Origin: Apostichopus parvimensis
Lineage: Eukaryota; Echinodermata; Holothuroidea; Aspidochirotida; Stichopodidae
NCBI GenBank assembly: GCA_000934455.1
Contig: KN884859.1
Location: forward strand, 21,493-64,951
Direction of reading: 5' to 3'
DNA length: 43,459 bases
In this document: positions 21,901 through 30,900 of the stretch, in pieces
Layout of the letters: every line of letters starts with the position of its first letter
Numbering within the stretch: position 1 is the first letter of the stretch
Position numbers and translations under genes: made by a program
The notes under the pieces: model-generated
The model's database searches: none
What the model was told of the DNA's origin: nothing
What the model saw: only the letters and a program-made list of their open reading frames with translations

Positions 21901-24900
21901 CTGCATACAAAACTGTTCGGATGTATGATGGGCAAACCTTTGTTTAACCCACATATCGTCAGATTACTTTATTTCTTATGGATTATTTTTCAACCGCCCC
22001 CCCCCCAAAAAAAAGACCCGAAAACTCAATGTAAAGATAGATGTAGGCAACTGTATAATGCAAGTTTTATAATACAACATCATTTTAGCATCATGAACAA
22101 CCATTGAGGCACAGTTCAAACATACAGAACATCCTGTATGTTCTGACACTCGTCTGCGTCCATATTGCGTCCATCTTGTCTTAATATCAGCCCACCCCTT
22201 CCCCTCCCCTACCTCAAAACACAAACAAAATGGATGGCTGGGGCCTTTTTCCTCCGAAAATTAAGCTCAGCATATCAATGTTGCAGTCTATTCTTGCGAG
22301 AATTTTCCATCTACTCCAACCTTGTTGAATGGAAGCAACCAACTGTAACTTTTTATAATGGAGTTCAACAAAAACAGACAGAACTTACTAAAATTGTATA
22401 CAGCATTCCTATCTCCTTCCCAAGTTTGGTTATACCCATTCAGTGTACAGGTGACAGAGCCTGGATTTTCTTTAGGGACTATTTCAGCATTTGCGTAATA
22501 GTCAAATGATCCATTTCTCTCTGTATTGTTCAATAGAGATTGATCGACATCAGTAGCACCACCAGACCAATCAAACTGCAGGCTGTTAGGATATGCACCC
22601 ATAGCGCTGCAGTTACAACTAAAATGATCTGATGTAGGTGAAGATGGTGATGCGCAGTCAATTGAGGAAGATCTTGCACAGGATATCGAAACTGAAATAG
22701 GGATTGCTGTGTAAGAGAGAACAAGAAAAGAGTCATCAGATCATGTAACTTTCCAATCATAGCTGTTGTTTTTTAAACTTTAGAAATTTCATCATACAAT
22801 TGATAAAATTAATAATGTAATCTGAATGCGCATTGTATTGTATAAGACACAGTAGGATGAGAGTATTTAAGGAATAGTAGATTGGTCTGACGATCATGCC
22901 AGTTGATTTAATAGACTGAAAACATGAACATTGAAATCTTGCAGAACCAAAAACTACGCATCTATTCATTACAGAAAATTCTATCAGAAGCCTGTTGATG
23001 AATTCATTAGGTCATTGAACATGATAATACTAATACAGGTACTGAACTTTATATTGTTTGTATTTTAGCCCAGGGTATACATAATTGGATAACTTTGCAT
23101 TGTATCAACTGTTTAATTGCAAGGGTCACTTCTGTTTGAGAAACCAAATCTAAATTGAAACTGAAAAGCTAACAGGCAAATGATTTCCTGCCCTGATTTC
23201 AATGAGAACATTAAAAGAATGGGAGCATGTCAAGATCACCCCGACGAATTCCGCCAGGTAATTATACCGAATTGTGCTGCTCATGCATATTCTCCATGAT
23301 GTAGTGCACAAAGAGCACCTCACTGCTAGCTAAATGAAATATGGCGTACCCTAAATCAGGGTACCATTTGTGCATCTAAAGTCATATTGCTTAATTTGCG
23401 TTATAAATCAGAGCTACCCTGGACATCCATGGTGGATATGAAACGTTTGAGGTGGGGGTATAAGTCTCTGGCGAAGTGACCGGAGGCAGTATCCGGCAAT
23501 ATTGGTACGGTAGCATATAACTAATAGTTATGATTAGCATCAACATTTAAATGGGATTGGTAAGTTCCACCCTAGATCTAGGTTTTCTTTTTTTTCTCTC
23601 TCTTTTTTTTTGGGGGGGGGGAGGGGGTTGACATGGGATGCTTAGAAAGAGATAACAATCCATACAATAAAATTTGTTGAATTTAATTCAACATACTCAT
23701 TAAACCTCTTGCTATGCGCTTACTGTACATCCAGTTGTTTGAATTGCGTAAAACAATTTAGACTTGTAACGTGATGATTTGCATTCAATGGGATAAGCCG
23801 CCTTTCTCAGAAGGAAATAAGAACAAATAACAGGGCGACTTTTGTCCAGTATATCTTGGGATAGGGCCATGTGTGTTAATGTTTTCATATTTACAGGTCT
23901 ACTTTGTACAGCTTGAGAAAGCACCACAGCCTGCAGGTATTCCGCGTACGTAAGGTTAGTTAGTGTTTTAGACGTTCTTTCGCTAAATGATTATAATACA
24001 ACAGTTAGTTAATGGTAAATATACGCTATACATCTGTGTCACATGCGTAAAGATTGCTAAGAGCCCAGCCATTTACCTTACACTGTATGTGCAAAATGTA
24101 TTCTTAATGGAGTGGTGTATGGCCTATACTGGAATTCACGAAACTCTGATTACTTGGGCCACCCAGTTTTATAGTATGTCCTGATTGCACATATATTTCT
24201 GACATGGGTTTGGCCTATGGTTAGATATCAATGGAATTTACAGTAAAATGTATTACTTCTGATGGTTTTTTCCAGACCGTAGTCTAGATATTTATGTTAT
24301 TCGGGTAGGAGAAAATCACTTGACAATTGAATATGCTCAATCTCTCCCATCTAGGTCTCGACCCTTTTCAATCAATCCCTGATTTCGGTTTTTTGCTGGC
24401 CTTAAAACAAAAATATATTTTATATTACATCAAAAGCTATTGCTTTGCCTATTTACATAATTTTCGAGATGCCGGAGAAATTCGCAAGGCGCGCAAAAAC
24501 GTTTAAAAAAATTATTTGTGAGGGCGTTGTGGTCAAGTGGTTAAGGCAGTGGACTTGTGATCTAAGGATTGCAGGTTCGAGCCCTGGCCAGATCATTACT
24601 TTGTGTCCTTGGGCAAGGCGCTTTATCTTCATTGCCTCTCTTCACCCAGGTGTATAAATGGGGACTTGCGAGGTAACTTGTAAATATAGTTGTGTGCTCC
24701 GGTTTTTGGCTGTACCCTATGGGAAGTCCCCGGGGGACACGTGGTTGTGGTGCACTGTGGTGCCCCATGAGAGATTGATTGAATTGTGCACACTTTGGTG
24801 TGTAGGTGTGACAAGTTACCAATGACCAGGGTTAAGTTGTAAAGTCGTGTGGGAAGGCCTTGGCCCTGAACAAGACTGTAAAACTAAAAATTAAAAATTA

Positions 24901-27900
24901 ATTAATTAAAATTATTTCCGAACTTTCATTACCGAAACGCAGACTCGGGCATACAACAATTCTGATCTTTGTAGTGCAACAACAAGCCATGGAAAATAGA
25001 AATAGTAGGTGTTAGTCTTTCTTTTCTTTCTTTGTTATCGATGCTTTTATATTTTAATATTGATTTTTTTGCTCTCAAGAACTGCAACCTGATCACAGAC
25101 ATCTCAAAACACGACATGCAAAAAACAGAAATTTAACAGTTACTTAAAACCAATCACAACACGCACAACTTTGATCGAAGGTTTTGATACCGTCTTAGCA
25201 GAAATCTTTAAATATATTTCGCAAGACTAGCTTCAGTACTTTGTGTACTAAAATATCGCTTCTTGCGTAATTTTGAGACAGAAAACACGTCAATAAAAGA
25301 ACGTTAAAATGACTATTTGGAAGCTGGCTATCTATTGTCGTTGGGAGTAGCTTCTGTGACAGAAATCCCCGCTTATGAATAATCATCCACTGGGCTCTGC
25401 CNNNNNNNNNNNNNNNNNNNNNNNNNNNNNNNNNNNNNNNNNNNNNNNNNNNNNNNNNNNNNNNNNNNNNNNNNNNNNNNNNNNNNNNNNNNNNNNNNNN
25501 NNNNNNNNNNNNNNNNNNNNNNNNNNNNNNNNNNNNNNNNNNNNNNNNNNNNNNNNNNNNNNNNNNNNNNNNNNNNNNNNNNNNNNNNNNNNNNNNNNNN
25601 NNNNNNNNNNNNNNNNNNNNNNNNNNNNNNNNNNNNNNNNNNNNNNNNNNNNNNNNNNNNNNNNNNNNNNNNNNNNNNNNNNNNNNNNNNNNNNNNNNNN
25701 NNNNNNNNNNNNNNNNNNNNNNNNNNNNNNNNNNNNNNNNNNNNNNNNNNNNNNNNNNNNNNNNNNNNNNNNNNNNNNNNNNNNNNNNNNNNNNNNNNNN
25801 NNNNNNNNNNNNNNNNNNNNNNNNNNNNNNNNNNNNNNNNNNNNNNNNNNNNNNNNNNNNNNNNNNNNNNNNNNNNNNNNNNNNNNNNNNNNNNNNNNNN
25901 NNNNNNNNNNNNNNNNNNNNNNNNNNNNNNNNNNNNNNNNNNNNNNNNNNNNNNNNNNNNNNNNNNNNNNNNNNNNNNNNNNNNNNNNNNNNNNNNNNNN
26001 NNNNNNNNNNNNNNNNNNNNNNNNNNNNNNNNNNNNNNNNNNNNNNNNNNNNNNNNNNNNNNNNNNNNNNNNNNNNNNNNNNNNNNNNNNNNNNNNNNNN
26101 NCCCCCCCTTAAAAAAAAGCTTGTACGGGCCTGTTTAAAGTAACTTACCAGATTGGTTTTTCTTCTATTTCACTAAACTATTTGATGACCATATCAAAAC
26201 ATGGGATCTCAAAATAAAGGATGTTGAGAAAACTTTAGAGCAGCTTAAAGGCCTGGGAAGTGTCATTTCCAACGATCTAGGAGACCTTTTTAGCTAAAAA
26301 TTTTCGGTACGCTGCGCGCCAACTCATGGTGGCGCTCCGCTTAGATAGTAACAAGAAAATGGTCAAGCCCCCCCAGAAAATGTTCAAGCCCCACAGCGCC
26401 CCCCCCCCCACTGAAAAAAACCTGGCTACGCCACTGCTGCCAGGTATGTTTCTGTGCTCATTTCACGGTACACGAACACAATGGAGGTCTTATTAAAATC
26501 CTCCCGGCGGAATCCGTTGAGATGGTTTGACACGCTCCCTAACACAGATCACGTACCATGAAGTTCGTTCTAGCATTTCTTTTTACTTAGAACTTTCCCA
26601 ATCTTTGTCCTCCGGTGACTGAAAATGACCTTTAACCACAAAAGATAGAGTTTCTGTACTCACTAAGCTAGATCAAAAGTGCAAAGTTAGTTTTTTTTTC
26701 AAGTTGTCAAGTCTTCATGCAACGTTATCAGATGCTTAAGGGAACAGCCAAATTGATGTTAATAGATACGTCATGCAAATAGCCAGAAGCAGAAAGCCTG
26801 AAGGTGATCCGATTCCTTACCAGGTTAGTAGCTAGGGCAATTTTAGTGGCAGGCTCTAATTTAGCATTTGCGGAGCGCAGTGGTTACCGACCAGGTTCCA
26901 TAAGATCAGGCCCCACATAAACTTCTACGTTTTAGGTACTTGCAGGGCACGATAATCATCTGGTATTTTACCCCACAAACCCCCCCCCCCCTCACCAAAT
27001 ATGGTCATGACCTAATAGGTACTTTGTCACCCATTTAAAACTAGACGAGCAATACTGCAGTCGCTCAACCTACAGTATTAATGGAAGCACCCAGCTTCGA
27101 TTGTAGGAATGGTAGATTTTGTCACGAAGTTTTACTCATTGTGTGGCTCGGGTATGAATATGACAGTACAGTTCGCATGGTTATATTTTATTAGCAAAAG
27201 CTCAGTATGAACGTATTTGCACCATTGAACAGGTACAATGCAGTTAACTTGACTATTTCATCAAGTGGTGATGGCCCTCCATTTTCCCTACTTACCTGTG
27301 ATTCAAGAAGCTATGATGGTTATGTTTCGTTCAAAGAATGATTAACTGCTGCGCAGTAAGGGTTAACCATTCTATTAATTGTTTTTTTTTTTTTTTTGGG
27401 GGGGGGGGGGTAAAACTGACTATACTTATGTGCATAATAACAATAGCACTAGAATAATAATTATTGAACTGTTACCAAAACCACTCTTATTTCCTTAAAA
27501 TTGCTTAATACGTAGTAATGCATTACTAAATAAGGAAATATGTTTTAATTCACACGATCCATACTGCAAATGGTGAACTGAGGTTTCCAAAATAGTGACT
27601 CGGGACAAAGAAGAACAGATGAACTTGGCACACAGAGTTTATGGATGACTGTGTTCAAAATAGTTCACCATTTTGAGATCACTTTTACAGTTTCGCTCAC
27701 GGGTGCCACATAGCTGCTGTCGCCTATTATCAAAAATTTCAAATCGGATGATATTGAATTGCGTTTAAAGAATGTTTCATTATTACCCTGTATGACTGAC
27801 ACAACTTCCCTAACAATTTCTACATCCCCACGACGATGTCACTTAGAGGGCAATTTTTAACTAACTGATACCCATATTACATAATTACTGGACTTCGATG

Positions 27901-30900
27901 TGCATGCCTGCAAGTTGAATTATGTCTAGTTGAATTTAAGGAATTGTCCAGTTGGTTGGATTGTGTTGTTTGTGATTGACAATGTGAATATTTCCCTGAG
28001 AAGGTGGTTGTGAAAATTCGTTAGAATTAGTCACTGATATGTTTTTGTCTTTTTAATATCAGAATTTCTACAGACAATGGTTATTGGATAACCATTTGGA
28101 GGTTGTTGAGTTCTTCTGTGTGAACTTGTGAAATATAGACAAAAACAAGACCCAAATGGGCACTATAGTTCCTTGCTAAAAGGAAAATAAGTGTGTTGTA
28201 CTGTACACCTCATCACCAAATATTATCATCATACCAACCTCAGTTAATACAATATTTCTATTATGAATGTGCATAGAATCAACTCCACACATATATACCA
28301 TACCGGTCATTCCAATAGTAAAGTAAATGCTAACACATGTGCCCAATGGCACATTCCAAACTTGGGTCCAGAAAAATGTTGACTCAAAATGATTTGGGCC
28401 CAAAATCTCCAAACAAAAATTTGGATTCCAAAATGGAACCGGCAAAATTTTAGGCTCAAATGTTACCAGCTATTAACCAACAACTGTACTCCAAGTGTGT
28501 ATACAATCCGATTTAAAGTTGTAAAGTTAATGCAATTTTAATATTTTGCCCCCTCCCAAAAAAATTGGAGCGAAAAAATTTGCACCTAAATGGTCCCAAA
28601 CATATTCGGCCTAAACAAACTGGCTCAACAATATATTTTCTCAAAAACATTGAACCCGAAAAATAAGGGCACAAATGGTTTCAAAAATATTGGACCCCAA
28701 AATATAGGTCGACATGTAACAGCTATTAACCAACGTTCTGTATACCAACTTTGGCTACAATCCGACTTAAAACGGGAATTTCACCCAAAAAAACAGTCAT
28801 TTAAATGTGATAGGCAATGCCTATTCCAAATAATAAACCTTTTTCATTGGATTTTACCAAATCAAAATTTTCCAAATGAAATAATCGTTACCTCCAATTG
28901 AAGTTGGACTATTCTTATTCTATAGCGCGATATGTATTATAATCCCCTGAATTATGTGGCTGGAGTATTTGTTGATATGTGGGGTGGACCAAATTTCTGA
29001 CAATGATACCAGCCACTATAACTTGTATTTAACAATTACATAACAGTAACGTTTAAGGCTCAACTATTATTTCATATGTTATCGGAATAATTTCCTAGTG
29101 CCTTCACCCCAACCCCACCCCCCACCCCACCCCCTTCTACAAAGTTATTTATACCGACACCGATTCTTCATGTTTTCTTCTTTCGCAGAGAGAAATTGTT
29201 CTAACTTCATTACTAAGCCTTCCTACGTTTTACCCCATATACTTATTGCTACAGGCTACAACTTTCGTTTTTTTCTTTGAAATCTTCCAGAAATATCACA
29301 ATTCTGAATTTTTAAAGTAAAATTGTGCTCAAAACGTTCTGAATATAAGTAGAGCAAATTCCACTATATGATTACAGTATCCGTATACTCAAGTATCTCA
29401 AGTTTCAACAAACAAGTTCCAGTTGAATTGTTCCTGAGATTTTCACGTAATATTAGAAACATTAATTTGATTACAACATGTTATGAGTTAAGACAATTAT
29501 GAATTTGTGGGAAGCTATCATCTCTAATACTGAAAAGGATTTTCAGCTCACAGTATGTTTGTTCTCTCTGCATTGATAGTTGCTATTTAAAGTAAAATTG
29601 GAATGCATACCGCGTTTAATTTCTTCATTGCAAACTTAGTTAAATTTTCGCGGTCCCTTTGATCATGTGCTTCAGTTTCTTTCGTGCGAGGTTCGTGTTT
29701 AAACTGCTTCATGCATCGCCAAAAGTAGCCATTGAAGCTTGATTTTATCGACATTGAGGGAAAAGTTATTTACATACTATAATGGGAAAGTGGCCGGAGT
29801 TGGCTCGGGTTGGGCCGACTTGATATTGTGTTTGGAGAACAGAAAAATTCGTTCAATTTTGAATAAAACGTATGAATAAACATGCATTGGTTAATGGTAA
29901 CTTACCAACTGTAAGCAAGTACTACGCCGTTTAGGGGTATGTTCTCATGTCGTTGAGATCAATACGTAATCTTGTCTTCATTATTTAAGGGCTCAATTAA
30001 AACAATTGAAACATGCAGTATTGTATTCATGTTCTCTCTATGCACTTTTTTTTCTTTACACTCACTTTTCCGACGACCACAGCGTATTATAGTCTATAAC
30101 ATGTTCACAGACACTACGTGCAGTAAGAGAGTTTGTTTACCGTACAGTATGGTGCATTGCATAAAGAGGTATTTTAAGTACAAGTTTTCAAAGAGGATTG
30201 CAGGATTTTTCTGAGTAGAGGCAAACGTTTTTCAGACGCTGCTTCGCGCTCACTTAACATTTAAAACCCTAGTTACATTACTGTTACTTCCATGCTTGAC
30301 CACTATATTACCCTTCCTAATCTTGAGACTTGCAATTATTCGTATTTGAGAAAAACTATTATTTTTCTGTACAAATTACACAGTCACTTACATGACAGGA
30401 GTGAGTTTGAACGGCAAGAAAAACACCCTTGAGTTCACATGCTGACCTGAGACATGCTCAATTTCATATCGGGGTTTAAACAAATAGAAATGTCAGCCCA
30501 GTTGTGACATACTATCATACTTATTTTGCTATTGTGTCATCATTTACCACTGAAAGTTTAGAAGCAACTTGGGTATATTCAAGGTTTAAGACACCAAAGT
30601 AACATCAAAAATGTTTAAATAAACACATTCAGCTGAATGTGTTTATTTAAACATTTGTTAATTACCAACAACTTTAACAACATACAATCTAAAATCGGTT
30701 CTGAATGCATTCCAAGTCATTTGGGTCATCGGTAATATTCAGTTTATCATTTATTTACAGTTTCTTGCCTTTCTAAGCGGATCCTTCCAACTTCATATCC
30801 AATTCTAAATACAGTTGGTTTCTGCAGTTTGCAAAGTTAGAAATATTCTGTTTTAGACAGGGATATCTCTTCCAGATGTTTTCTTGAAAAAAATATCACA

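Noticed and set aside
22124..22146. Short palindrome around ACATACAG...CTGTATGT
   Set aside because: Only an 8-9-bp stem; expected by chance in a window of this size.
24521..24592. Free-standing tRNA gene
   Set aside because: The A and B boxes are present but the acceptor stem is not convincing. The sequence continues into a SINE body with tail and target duplication.
25375..26112. Plus-strand open frame of 245 codons
   Set aside because: It consists almost entirely of the N gap.
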